NCBI RefSeq assembly: GCF_026241895.1
Contig: NZ_JAPJIV010000009.1
Span: 124,001-188,000, forward strand
Length of the DNA: 64,000 nt
DNA from: Pseudomonas sp. RIT-562
GTDB lineage: Bacteria; Pseudomonadota; Gammaproteobacteria; Pseudomonadales; Pseudomonadaceae
Reading direction: 5' to 3'
Below, piece by piece: positions 9,389 to 17,370 of this stretch; position 1 is the stretch's first letter, and the number at the start of each line of letters is the position of its first letter. A model generated the notes under the pieces. The model worked only from the letters and a program-made list of their open reading frames with translations, made no database searches and was not told the DNA's origin. A program made the position numbers and the translations under genes.

Positions 9389-9547
9389 GGGACTCTCCGT
9401 CAAAAAAAGCCGATGATTGTGCGGGCTTTACAGCGGTAAATAAAGGAAAGTACTGGTTGGTCGATCCCAAAAACGCCAAGGTCAATGCGCATTTGAAACT
9501 CAAACCGTGATTCGAGGTTCGAGCCGGTGTGGCGCCAGGTCGGGCAG

Positions 9548-10753
9548 TCAATTCTCAGCTTGAGTCGTAACCCCTGCTGAAATCGAGACCCCCAGCAAGT
9601 ACAACATTCCACCGGCTATCACGAACAGCGCCAGCATATAAAAGATGTAGTGCGCCGGTTGCGTCGCCAGGACCATCCCGCACAGCACCGGCCCCAGGGC
9701 TGCGCCGACGTTGCTGAGGTTTTGCGCTGCGTAATACATGCCCCTGAGGTGACTCGGTGCAATGTTGTCGATGAACATGTACTCCGCCGGGAACACGATG
9801 ATTTCACCCACGGTGAAAATGGCCATGGAAAACACCCAGAGCATCAGCGTGGTCGACAGCGCGAAACCTCCCAACCCCAGGATGAACATGCCGAGTCCTC
9901 CTGCGAGCCACAGGTTCAAGTGTCGATGGGTAATCCGCCGGCCAATGCTGTATTGCAAGCTGATCACCATCACGGCGTTGGTCGCCACCACTGTGCTGAT
10001 AATCCGGTAGGTGTCCTGCGGCGTGGTGGTGACGACCAGGTATTGGGAGAGATACGCAGTGAATTGGCCGAACACTACGGCACTGAGTAATCCGCCCAAG
10101 GTGAAACATATCAGTCGGTAGTCGCGCAGCAACAGTTTGCCGACCGCCAGGAAGGGCGTCGGCGCAGGGCTTGTCCCGACATTCGCCAGGCGCCTGTCGC
10201 CCCACACCAAGTACACCAGAAAGAAGCCCGCACCGAGGCCCGTCGACAGCAAGAAGGGCAGGCTGATGTCCAGCGTCGCCACACCCGCTCCCAGAAAAGG
10301 CCCGACGGCGTAGCCGATGTTGGTCAGCGTGTACTTGATGGAAAACGCTTCGCTGCGCTGCTCGACCGGGAGCAGGCTGCCAAATCCGGATTTCACCGCG
10401 ATGTCGATGACCGCGTACGCCAGGTTGATCAACACCAGGCACAGATAGAATAGCCAGAGGCCGGGTGCGAGGTAGGCCCCGAGAAACCCGCCGCTGAATA
10501 CGCCGCAGAAGATGAGGATCAGCCTGTAGCTGGACCACCTGTCCACCAGAAAACCGCCGTACAGGCTCAGCAGCGAACCGATGATCAGCGTGCTGCCGAT
10601 CACCAGGCCGATATCGGCAACGCTCAAGCCAAAGTGGCCTGACAAGTAGATGACCAGATAGGACAAGGTGATCGCACGGGCCAGGGTTAATACCAGTGAC
10701 GCGGCCAGCAGCAGCTGAATGGCAAAGGGATAACGTTTAAGCGTGACCAGCAT
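9548..10753 (-). CDS. MFS transporter, 12 TM
   Basis: A 401-residue major facilitator with about twelve hydrophobic segments. The loop between TM2 and TM3 has the family A-motif region GGFLVDRWSSYRLIL, and a conserved GYAVGPFLGAG follows mid-protein. It resembles the MdtH/YdeE type of drug or metabolite exporters, but the substrate cannot be read from sequence. The ATG at 10753 starts just before the first TM; an upstream ATG (10804) adds 17 polar residues. It is divergent from the LysR gene at 10885, which makes regulation by that LysR protein likely. Confidence 0.88.
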   Translation of the reverse strand: MLVTLKRYPFAIQLLLAASLVLTLARAITLSYLVIYLSGHFGLSVADIGLVIGSTLIIGSLLSLYGGFLVDRWSSYRLILIFCGVFSGGFLGAYLAPGLWLFYLCLVLINLAYAVIDIAVKSGFGSLLPVEQRSEAFSIKYTLTNIGYAVGPFLGAGVATLDISLPFLLSTGLGAGFFLVYLVWGDRRLANVGTSPAPTPFLAVGKLLLRDYRLICFTLGGLLSAVVFGQFTAYLSQYLVVTTTPQDTYRIISTVVATNAVMVISLQYSIGRRITHRHLNLWLAGGLGMFILGLGGFALSTTLMLWVFSMAIFTVGEIIVFPAEYMFIDNIAPSHLRGMYYAAQNLSNVGAALGPVLCGMVLATQPAHYIFYMLALFVIAGGMLYLLGVSISAGVTTQAEN

Positions 10754-10884
10754 TCGAGCCTCATCATCAGTGTGTTTAACCAGGCGGCGCGATGCGCTCG
10801 ACACAGTCTACTGTTGCCTTGAGTTCTGATTTAGGATGCTTTTTATCGAAGCGCGTGAATTGAATTCATCAATACAGGAGGTCT

Positions 10885-11838
10885 ATGTTTTCCTCGGAAC
10901 GTTTAAAGGGGATCGACGTGTTTGTCTGTGCCGCGCAGTTCGGCAGCTTCACGGCGGCTGCCGAGAAAATGAGCCTGACCGCCTCGGCCATCAGTAAAAG
11001 CATCGCCCGCTTGGAAAAACGCCTGGGCGCTCAACTGTTCAACCGCACTACGAGGAAGTTGGCGCTGACTGACGCGGGTGTTGCTTTCCTGGGGACGTGC
11101 AAGGGCGTGCTGGCTGATCTCGAGGAGGCTGAACTGTCCCTCCAGAGTGAAAGCACCGAGCCTCGCGGGCGTGTCCGTGTTGACCTGCCGGGTGCATTCG
11201 GGCGCACCCAGGTGCTGCCGATCCTCCTGCAGTTTGCCAAGGAACACCCACTGCTGATTCCGCACATATCGTTCAGCGACGGCTATATCGATCCACTGCA
11301 GGAAGGCGCGGACATTGTGCTGCGCATCGGTGGCGCGAACGCCTGGCCGGAGACGGTCGGGCAGCGCCTGCTGGGGCGCGAGTGGCATATTTTCTGTGCC
11401 TCCCCGGACTATCTCGCCCGCCATGGTACCCCGCAGTCCCAGCGCGAGCTTGAGCAGCATCAGTGCATTGCCTATGGCTGGGTGGATGGCAGCATCAGCC
11501 CCTGGAGCTACGCGGGCGAGCAGGGCCAAACACCTAGCCCGCCACTGCAGCCGCAACTGGTCCTGGGCAATGGCGAGGGCCTGAGGATGGCCGCGCTGGT
11601 CGGTTGCGGCATCGCGCAGCTGCCTTCGTGGCTGGTGACGCCGCAGCTGCAGGAGGGGACGCTGGTGGAGGTGCTGCCGCAACTGGCCTGCGTCGGGATG
11701 GAGATCAACCTCGCGTGGAGTAAAAGCCGCGAGGCGCTGCCCAAGGTTCGGCTGTTGCTGGATGCGCTGGCTGTTGGGTTGAAGGCGCTCGGTGCTTCAG
11801 GCCCAGCACCATGCGGCGCCATGGGGGCGATGCTTTGA
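10885..11838 (+). CDS. LysR-family transcriptional regulator
   Basis: A 317-residue LTTR. The N-terminal winged HTH (residues about 5-65: GSFTAAAEKMSLTASAISKSIARLEKRLGAQLFNRTTR) is followed by a linker helix and a periplasmic-binding-like effector domain (about 92-300). AGGAGG sits 5 bases before the ATG. The effector is unknown. It is divergently arranged with the MFS exporter, the usual LTTR layout in which the regulator controls the neighbour from the shared intergenic region (10754-10884). The last 20 or so residues (ALGASGPAPCGAMGAML) look non-conserved and lead into a region of gene debris. Confidence 0.92.
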   Translation: MFSSERLKGIDVFVCAAQFGSFTAAAEKMSLTASAISKSIARLEKRLGAQLFNRTTRKLALTDAGVAFLGTCKGVLADLEEAELSLQSESTEPRGRVRVDLPGAFGRTQVLPILLQFAKEHPLLIPHISFSDGYIDPLQEGADIVLRIGGANAWPETVGQRLLGREWHIFCASPDYLARHGTPQSQRELEQHQCIAYGWVDGSISPWSYAGEQGQTPSPPLQPQLVLGNGEGLRMAALVGCGIAQLPSWLVTPQLQEGTLVEVLPQLACVGMEINLAWSKSREALPKVRLLLDALAVGLKALGASGPAPCGAMGAML

Positions 11839-12009
11839 AGGCATTGGCGGTGCAGGCCGGGGTCGAGGTGATCTACCTGCACACGCATCCTTTCCTTCCA
11901 GGTGCCGTCGACTTCTGAAGCTCACCTTGACCCAAGCGCGAGTTCCAGGTGATCGCTGTGGACTGCCGACCCGCAGTGGCAAACCACTCATATGCAGTGG
12001 CGTTGAGGG

Positions 12010-12111
12010 TCAGGCTTGGCGTACCCGCGCCGTGCTCTCGCGCAGAGTCAATTCAGAGGGCAGCACCACTCGTCGTCCGTGTTCGAAATAATCTTTGACA
12101 TCATTAGGGCT
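12010..12111 (-). pseudogene. Remnant of a LacI-family regulator (C-terminal tail)
   Basis: Reading the minus strand from about 12111 to the stop at 12012-12010 gives ...DYFEHGRRVVLPSELTLRESTARVRQA. The segment VVLPSELTLRES is the typical C-terminal end of LacI/GalR regulators. Nothing of the effector domain or HTH remains: upstream the frame runs into the ohr regulatory region. The stretch 11839-12009 between it and the LysR gene has no supportable gene; one frame reads LKALAVQAGVEVIYLHTHPF, which may be further debris. Confidence 0.62.
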
Positions 12112-12123
12112 ATGCGTGATTAT
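12095..12123 (+). promoter_or_regulatory. Sigma70-type promoter of the ohr island
   Basis: TTGACA (12095-12100), a 17-base spacer and GATTAT (12118-12123). The predicted start falls at about 12130, exactly where the first ATCGCATGCGAT palindrome begins. Confidence 0.7.
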
Positions 12124-12129
12124 CTTCAC

Positions 12130-12141
12130 ATCGCATGCGAT
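12130..12141. promoter_or_regulatory. Candidate OhrR operator 1
   Basis: Perfect 12-bp palindrome ATCGCATGCGAT at the predicted transcription start, upstream of the 28-codon ORF. Confidence 0.75.
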
Positions 12142-12185
12142 CCAATCGATAGCGATACAAAACAACCCAATACGGAGATCCAACC

Positions 12186-12272
12186 ATGAACACCGAAAGC
12201 AGCTGCAACCTGTCCTACCGCTCCGTTGTTCATGGTCACAACGGCAACAATTGGATCACCGTCGTTTAAGTC
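12186..12272 (+). CDS. Short peptide ORF (28 aa) in the ohr regulatory region
   Basis: ATG at 12186 with GGAGAT upstream, ending TAA; the product begins MNTESSCNLSYRSVV and ends GNNWITVV. It has one cysteine and a polar His/Asn/Gly-rich middle, with no signal peptide or membrane segment. It lies between operator 1 and operator 2, on the strand of ohr and behind a good promoter, so it is placed for expression under peroxide control, either as a leader peptide or a small protein. I know no family for it. The ribosome-binding site and placement support translation; length alone cannot. Confidence 0.45.
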
Positions 12273-12283
12273 GCAAGATACAT

Positions 12284-12295
12284 ATCGCATGCGAT
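12284..12295. promoter_or_regulatory. Candidate OhrR operator 2
   Basis: Second perfect ATCGCATGCGAT, about 38 bases before the first ohr start codon. Confidence 0.75.
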
Positions 12296-12332
12296 TAAGT
12301 CGCACAAACTATAAAGCTTTGAGGAATCACCC

Positions 12333-12764
12333 ATGAGCAAGATTGAAAAAGTACTGGCCACCGGCAAAACCCACACCACCTACAACGGTAACAAGGGCAA
12401 CCTCGACATCACATTGTCGACTCCGGGCGCCGCCCAGAACGCTCACGTATTTGCCGCTACCCAGCCGCATCCAAGAGCCGAACAGCTGTTCGCCGGCGCC
12501 TGGTCGGCCTGTTACACCGCAGCCGTTGGTTTGGTCGCCCAGGAGCGCAACATCGTGTTGCCTGCGGACCTGGCCGTCGACATCGAAGTCCACTTGGGAC
12601 AGACTGGACCGGCCTATTTCCTTCAGGCTCGACTGACCCTGCGCGTGCCGGGGCTGGCACAAGATGTTGCGACCGAGCTGGCGCACATCGCCGATTCCAT
12701 CTGCCCATACTCCAAAGCTACACGCGGCAATATTGACGTTGTCCTGAGTGTGATTACGGCGTGA
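12333..12764 (+). CDS. ohr: Organic hydroperoxide resistance protein Ohr (copy 1)
   Basis: Ohr is a thiol peroxidase of the OsmC/Ohr fold that reduces organic hydroperoxides in the cytoplasm, using a pair of cysteines recycled by lipoylated proteins. Both are visible in this 143-residue protein: Cys60 in GAWSACY and Cys124 in SICPYS. Length is normal for Ohr. GAGG precedes the ATG. It is followed 74 bases later by a second Ohr and then by an ohrR gene, and palindromic ATCGCATGCGAT sites lie upstream of each, consistent with repression by OhrR until peroxide oxidises it. Confidence 0.93.
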   Translation: MSKIEKVLATGKTHTTYNGNKGNLDITLSTPGAAQNAHVFAATQPHPRAEQLFAGAWSACYTAAVGLVAQERNIVLPADLAVDIEVHLGQTGPAYFLQARLTLRVPGLAQDVATELAHIADSICPYSKATRGNIDVVLSVITA

Positions 12765-12783
12765 TATTGGCTGCATCAATGAA

Positions 12784-12808
12784 GTCGCATGCGATCAAAG
12801 CGCATGCG
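12784..12808. promoter_or_regulatory. Candidate OhrR operator 3 (double)
   Basis: GTCGCATGCGAT at 12784-12795 (one base off the consensus) followed by a half-spaced CGCATGCG at 12801-12808, between the two ohr genes and about 30 bases before the second start codon. Confidence 0.68.
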
Positions 12809-12838
12809 TAACTAGCTGTCAAATCTGAGGGAATTATC

Positions 12839-13291
12839 ATGAGCAAGATCGAAAAAGTATTGGTCACCGGCAGGACTCACACCACCCATAGCAGTGCTGG
12901 CAAGACCGCGCGCGGGCACAACGGCACCCTCGACATCGAGCTGTCGTCCCCCGGCAACGCCACGCCCGAGCATGTGCTGAGCGGCGTGCAGCCACACCCG
13001 AAAGCCGAGCAACTGTTTGCCGGCGCCTGGTCGGCCTGCTACATCGCGGCAGTGGGGCTGGCGGCCCAGCAATTGAAAGTGACACTGCCAGCCGATACAG
13101 CCGTCGACCTCGAAGTCGACCTGGGCCAGACCGGCGCAGCCTACTTCCTGCAAGCGCGGCTGACCCTGCGGGTGCCAGGCTTGACTAACGAAGTGGCTAC
13201 CGAACTGGCGCATAACGCCGATGCGATCTGCCCGTACTCCAAGGCAACCCGCGGCAACATCGATGTCGCTATCAACGTGCGCACCGAATAA
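12839..13291 (+). CDS. ohr: Organic hydroperoxide resistance protein Ohr (copy 2)
   Basis: A 150-residue paralogue of the preceding Ohr, sharing the MSKIEKVL start and most of the core. The catalytic cysteines are Cys67 (GAWSACY) and Cys131 (AICPYS). It differs by a short insertion after residue 18 (SSAGKTARGH). Tandem ohr genes probably arose by local duplication and may have different hydroperoxide preference. GAGGGA is placed before the ATG. It has its own upstream operator, so it may be transcribed separately as well as from the first promoter. Confidence 0.93.
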   Translation: MSKIEKVLVTGRTHTTHSSAGKTARGHNGTLDIELSSPGNATPEHVLSGVQPHPKAEQLFAGAWSACYIAAVGLAAQQLKVTLPADTAVDLEVDLGQTGAAYFLQARLTLRVPGLTNEVATELAHNADAICPYSKATRGNIDVAINVRTE

Positions 13292-13384
13292 GGCACCGCA
13301 CCGCCGGCCCGCCAGGAACATTCTGGCGGGCCGGTCGTGGCGCATTTCGAGGAGGCCGGAGCAGAGCGCAGCACTACCGACACC

Positions 13385-13403
13385 ATCGCATGCGATGTAT
13401 AGT
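13385..13403 (+). promoter_or_regulatory. Candidate OhrR operator 4 and -10 of ohrR
   Basis: ATCGCATGCGAT (13385-13396) immediately followed by TATAGT (13398-13403), a good -10. Binding here would block the ohrR promoter, implying autoregulation. No clear -35 is seen. Confidence 0.7.
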
Positions 13404-13444
13404 CCAGGCACGCGTCCCTCAGTCCCTGGCCCAAGAGAATGCCC

Positions 13445-13903
13445 ATGAAATCCACCGAAAAGCCTGCTGCCCTTGATCTGAAGCTCTCCGACTTCCTGTG
13501 TTTTGCGGTGTATTCCTCCAACCTCGCGTTTGGCAAAGCCTACAAGCCGATGCTTGAAAGGCTGGGGCTGACCTATACGCAATACATCACGCTGGTTGCA
13601 CTGTGGGAGGAGGATAACCAGACCGTTGGCAGCCTGGGCGAGAAGCTGTTTCTTGAGTCCAATACACTGACCCCGATCCTGAAAAAGCTCGAAGCGATGG
13701 GTTATCTGCGCCGTCAGCGTGACCCCGAGGATGAGCGTCAGGTGCGGATCAACCTGACCAGTGAAGGCCGCAAATTGCGCGAAGGGCTTTCGGAAGATGG
13801 CTTTCCGCAGACCGGGCTGGATCCGGAGGATTTTGTGAATATGCAGAAGGCCATTGTGAAGCTGCGCAATAATTTGATTCGCACGACCAAGGATCGCGAT
13901 TGA
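13445..13903 (+). CDS. ohrR: MarR-family peroxide sensor/repressor OhrR
   Basis: A 152-residue MarR-type winged-helix repressor. The N-terminal DFLCFAVYSSN segment carries the conserved peroxide-sensing cysteine (Cys19) of OhrR, and the following YTQYITLVALWE helix and the wing LRRQRDPEDERQVRINLT are typical. Peroxide oxidises the cysteine, releasing DNA and derepressing ohr. ATG 13445 gives better spacing from AAGAGA than ATG 13439, which would touch it. It lies downstream of two ohr genes on the same strand, with an operator-bearing promoter of its own. Confidence 0.92.
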   Translation: MKSTEKPAALDLKLSDFLCFAVYSSNLAFGKAYKPMLERLGLTYTQYITLVALWEEDNQTVGSLGEKLFLESNTLTPILKKLEAMGYLRRQRDPEDERQVRINLTSEGRKLREGLSEDGFPQTGLDPEDFVNMQKAIVKLRNNLIRTTKDRD

Positions 13904-13979
13904 GTCGTGCCGGCGGGCCAACGGACGCACGCCAGATCAGAGTTCGCACACTGACCGTGATGTACGCGCAATAACGGCT

Positions 13980-14057
13980 CGGCACAAATCCGTAGGAGCC
14001 CGGCTTGCCGGCGATGGCGATTTTGCGGACGCCATCGCTGGCATGCCAGGCTCCTAC
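13980..14057. repeat. REP palindrome with conserved flank
   Basis: Arms 'cgtaggagcccggcttgccg' and 'catcgctggcatgccaggct' flank gcgatggcgattttgcggacg. The flank ggcacaaatc is shared with 8774-8783. No other feature is seen in the gap between ohrR and the signal peptidase gene. Confidence 0.78.
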
Positions 14058-14175
14058 CCGCTGCACGATCAATGACAGCGCCGATGGACCCCACAAATCA
14101 GCTGCGTTATCTTGCCGCCGCTATCGCCAGGCAGGGCCGGGCGTTAAATTTGCGGTAATGGATAAAGGATCGTTC

Positions 14176-14676
14176 ATGGAACACGTCATGAGAAACCGGC
14201 TGTTTGCAGTGTTGATTGGCATTGTCTTCATTGCCTTCGATCAGCTGGTCAAGCTGCAAGCGTTGCATTCGCTGCAGTTCGACAGCTTCAGGTTTGGCAG
14301 CAGTTTTGCCTGGCTGGATATCGCCCTGAGCCTGAACCCGGGCGCATTCCTCAGCCTGGGTGCGGGGCTGGCGCCGGGCGTCAAGCAGCTGATTTTCATC
14401 GTCGGGGTGGGCGCGGTAGTGTGCTGGGCCGTCTGGTGGGCTTTGAGCCATTGGGCGCAAGCGCCTCGCAAGGCTGCGGCCATCTACTTCATCGCCTTGG
14501 GCGGAGCTTCAAATCTGATTGATCGGGTGTTCCGTGAGGGCCACGTGGTTGACTACCTGATCCTCAATCTGGGCTCGGTGCATACCGGCGTGTTTAATCT
14601 CGCCGACATCGCAATCATGGCCGGGGCTGCGGTTTTGCTCGTCAGCGAGTTCAGGAACAAACGCGGCGTTAATTGA
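14176..14676 (+). CDS. lspA: Signal peptidase II (lipoprotein signal peptidase) paralogue
   Basis: A 166-residue integral membrane aspartyl protease of the LspA family, with four hydrophobic helices. The family motifs are present: FDQLVK near the N-terminus, LNPGAF, GGASNLIDR and FNLADIAI; the catalytic aspartates should be Asp126 (VVDY) and Asp144 (NLAD). The context (no ileS, ribF or fkpB) shows it is not the housekeeping lspA locus, so it is probably a second copy. ATG 14176 is preferred because AAAGGA lies at proper distance; ATG 14158 and 14188 are in frame. The 3' end overlaps the convergent GGDEF gene by 8 bases. Confidence 0.85.
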   Translation: MEHVMRNRLFAVLIGIVFIAFDQLVKLQALHSLQFDSFRFGSSFAWLDIALSLNPGAFLSLGAGLAPGVKQLIFIVGVGAVVCWAVWWALSHWAQAPRKAAAIYFIALGGASNLIDRVFREGHVVDYLILNLGSVHTGVFNLADIAIMAGAAVLLVSEFRNKRGVN

Positions 14677-15835
14677 GCGCCGCGTTGGTTCGCTTGTCCA
14701 CCAATCGAATGCTGTCGCGGCCACCGCGCTTGGATTCATACAGCGCCGCATCGCCTTGTTCGATCAACGCCGCCAGACTCGCAGGTGGTTGGTCGAACAG
14801 GGTAGCGCCAATACTCAAAGTCACCGCCGCAGGCGTGGTGAATGTCTGCGCGGCCACTTGCTGGAACTGATCGCGTAGCGTGCTGCCCAGCCCGACGATT
14901 CGTTCGCTGGACGCGTTGTTCAGCACGATGACGAACTCGTCACCCCCCAGTCGCGCCGCGAGTGCGCCGTCTGGCAGGACCGAGCGGATGATCTCGCTGA
15001 GCGTGACCAGCAGCCGGTCGCCCGCCGTGTGGCCGTAGAGGTCGTTGACCAGTTTGAAGTTATCGATATCGATCAGCAGCAAGGCCCCCGGTCGAGTGCT
15101 CGCCACTTCCCTCAACAGGCGCGGCGAGCGCACTTCGAGGGCGCGGCGGTTGTACAGGGCGGTCAATGGATCCCGCGCGGCCAGGCGCGCCATGCGCTTC
15201 TCGCGCCGGTAGCGCTCGGTACCGGTCATCGACAGCGCGATCAGCATGATCGCCATCGCACCCTCGACCAGGGAAATCTGGATGATCTCGCCACGAAACG
15301 CCGCCAGATCGATCAGCGTGCCGGGAATCACCACCGATATCGCCTTGGCCAGGTAAAACAGCCCGTGGATCAGCAGCACATACCGCAGTTGCACCGCCCC
15401 TACGCTCAGCGATTTGCCATGGGGGCGCAGGAGCAGGCTGGCCTTGAGGGTGGACAGCGCGACCAGCAGCGAGTTGGCCGCCAGCATGACCTTGGACCAC
15501 GACGGGTCGTCCGGCAGCAGAAGCATCGCCGCCCAAGCGAGGAAAATCAGGTACCAGGCGCGGGACAGGCGCGTCTCGGTAAAGCGTGCGACGCCGACCA
15601 GAAACAACCAGTGCGCAATTACCAGCAGGCCGTTGGCCAACCAGATGCCGATCAACAGCAAACCGCTGCCGCGCAGCAAGGCGAGTGTCGAGCCAACGGT
15701 GATCGTGGCAAAGCCTGCGCTCCAGAACAGCAGCGAAGGTTCACGAATGCTCCGCCACTCGATCGCCAGGTACAGCGCAGCGGCCGCTGCCAGGGCGATC
15801 GAGAGAGTCAACATCGTGGGAGGATCGAGCGCCAT
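14669..15835 (-). CDS. Membrane-bound GGDEF diguanylate cyclase
   Basis: A 388-residue protein with about six to seven N-terminal transmembrane helices (residues 8-200) and a C-terminal GGDEF domain (about 215-385) starting with AARDPLTALYNRR and carrying an intact RLGGDEFVIVL signature. It should synthesise c-di-GMP in response to a signal sensed in the membrane. The family of the membrane part is not recognised. It is convergent with and overlaps the lspA paralogue by 8 bases, and is upstream of no other gene on its strand. Confidence 0.93.
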   Translation of the reverse strand: MALDPPTMLTLSIALAAAAALYLAIEWRSIREPSLLFWSAGFATITVGSTLALLRGSGLLLIGIWLANGLLVIAHWLFLVGVARFTETRLSRAWYLIFLAWAAMLLLPDDPSWSKVMLAANSLLVALSTLKASLLLRPHGKSLSVGAVQLRYVLLIHGLFYLAKAISVVIPGTLIDLAAFRGEIIQISLVEGAMAIMLIALSMTGTERYRREKRMARLAARDPLTALYNRRALEVRSPRLLREVASTRPGALLLIDIDNFKLVNDLYGHTAGDRLLVTLSEIIRSVLPDGALAARLGGDEFVIVLNNASSERIVGLGSTLRDQFQQVAAQTFTTPAAVTLSIGATLFDQPPASLAALIEQGDAALYESKRGGRDSIRLVDKRTNAALN

Positions 15836-15919
15836 AGCCTTGTTGCCTGTCTGTCTGCGGTGAAAAAGCGCGATTGTAAGGGTTTGCGCGGATTTTTCGC
15901 AGAGGCTGGATGGCGGAAA

Positions 15920-16639
15920 CTAACCTGTTCGGACAAAGTGCGCGGTGGAGGATCTGCGCCCAATCACCGGCACACGCGGTTCAGCCACCAGCAGCAACGA
16001 CTGCGGCACCGGACTCTGCGGGTGCTGCGGCTCCTGCAGGCCCACCAGTTGAAAACCGCCCATGTCCAGCGCGTTGAACCAGCTGGACAAGGTGCGCAGG
16101 TACCACGGCATCGGTTGCCACTGCCCGCTGAACCCGGCGAATGTCTCTTGCCGCCATCCATCCTGATAGTCGCCGGCTGCCGCACTCCACGGATGCAGCG
16201 TCTGGATCACCAGCGCGCCGCCGGGGGCGAGCAGGGCGTTCATGGCGCTGAGCAGTGGAATGATGTCCTGCTGCAGCAGAGCGAAGTTGGCGCAGATCAG
16301 CGGGTAATCGCGGCCGATGTCGGCTGTTGAGTCCACCAGGGCTTCGTAGCTCGCCAGGTATACTGGGGCGCTGCCCGCCGCCCGTGCGGCCTCGACCAGT
16401 GTCGCATCGCCATCCACCCCAACCGCGCTGATGCCGCGTTCAGCCAGCACCCGCAACAACCAGCCTTCGCCGCAGCCCAGGTCCAGCACTCGCTCGGGCT
16501 GGCGGCCCATGATCGCCAGTAAAATGGCTTGGTCCGTGACCTGCCGACGGCTTTCAATGGAGCCGCTGCGGACCGCTTCGATCCAGGCATGTGCGTTGTG
16601 GTGCCAACTTTGCAGGAGGTCGGACTCGGGGGAGGTCAT
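15920..16639 (-). CDS. Class I SAM-dependent methyltransferase
   Basis: A 239-residue methyltransferase with the Rossmann SAM motif RVLDLGCGEGWLLRVLAERG (about residues 49-68), an acidic GVDGD at the end of strand 2 and ALVIQTLHPWS (post-motif). It belongs to the Methyltransf_11/12-like superfamily, small-molecule type; the acceptor is unknown. The C-terminal half (WYLRTLSSWFNALDMGGFQLVGLQEPQHP) is typical of UbiE/biotin-synthesis-like orphan methyltransferases. It stands alone, divergent from the VOC gene with about 100 bases between them. Confidence 0.85.
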   Translation of the reverse strand: MTSPESDLLQSWHHNAHAWIEAVRSGSIESRRQVTDQAILLAIMGRQPERVLDLGCGEGWLLRVLAERGISAVGVDGDATLVEAARAAGSAPVYLASYEALVDSTADIGRDYPLICANFALLQQDIIPLLSAMNALLAPGGALVIQTLHPWSAAAGDYQDGWRQETFAGFSGQWQPMPWYLRTLSSWFNALDMGGFQLVGLQEPQHPQSPVPQSLLLVAEPRVPVIGRRSSTAHFVRTG

Positions 16640-16747
16640 GGCGCTACTCGCAGTGGACGGTTGAGTTGAAGAATAGGCGATGGGCCTGCGCTGCTAGACT
16701 CAATCGGCTAATCCGTTGTTGGGGAACCTTGATTCTGGAGAGCCATG

Positions 16748-17227
16748 ATGATCAGCAAGAATACGATTTGCCTGTGGTACAACGGCGACGCGCTGGACGC
16801 CGCCACCTTTTATGCCCAGACCTTCCCGGACAGTGCCGTGAACGCCGTCAACCACGCCCCCGCTGACTATCCGTCGGGCAAGCAGGGCGATGTGCTGACA
16901 GTCGAGTTCACTGTGATGGGCATCCCGTGCCTGGGATTGAATGGCGGCGATGCGTTCAAGCACACCGAGGCGTTTTCGTTCCAGGTGGCCACCGATGACC
17001 AGGCGGAAACCGATCGCCTGTGGCATGCCATCATCGATAACGGTGGCGAGGCCAGCGTCTGCGGCTGGTGCCGGGACAAGTGGGGGCTGTCCTGGCAGAT
17101 CACGCCGCGCATCCTCTCGGCCGCGATCACCAACCCGGACCCCGCAGCTGCCAAGCGCGCGTTCGAAGCAATGATGCAGATGGGCAAGATCGACGTCGCC
17201 GGTATCGAAGCGGCACTCAAGGGCTGA
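16748..17227 (+). CDS. PhnB-like VOC superfamily protein
   Basis: A 159-residue protein of the 3-demethylubiquinone methyltransferase-like VOC family (PhnB type). Typical elements: ICLWYNGDALDAATFYAQTFPDS at the N-terminus, GIPCLGLNGGDAFKHTEAFSFQV in the middle and CGWCRDKWGLSWQITP towards the end. The biochemical role is not known; several homologues are only annotated by fold. There are two adjacent ATG codons (16745 and 16748); the second is better spaced from GGAGAG. Confidence 0.88.
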   Translation: MISKNTICLWYNGDALDAATFYAQTFPDSAVNAVNHAPADYPSGKQGDVLTVEFTVMGIPCLGLNGGDAFKHTEAFSFQVATDDQAETDRLWHAIIDNGGEASVCGWCRDKWGLSWQITPRILSAAITNPDPAAAKRAFEAMMQMGKIDVAGIEAALKG

Positions 17228-17370
17228 TCGGGTTGGCCTTGGCAGATTTACTTGCCTTTTCCCGTAATATTTTTCCTCTGCAGACCTCGTTGCGCGCTCT
17301 AGCTCAAGCCGCGCAGCGAGGGGCTGTGGGCGGTTTTCCAGCAAATAAATGTAACAAGACTTATACCTAG

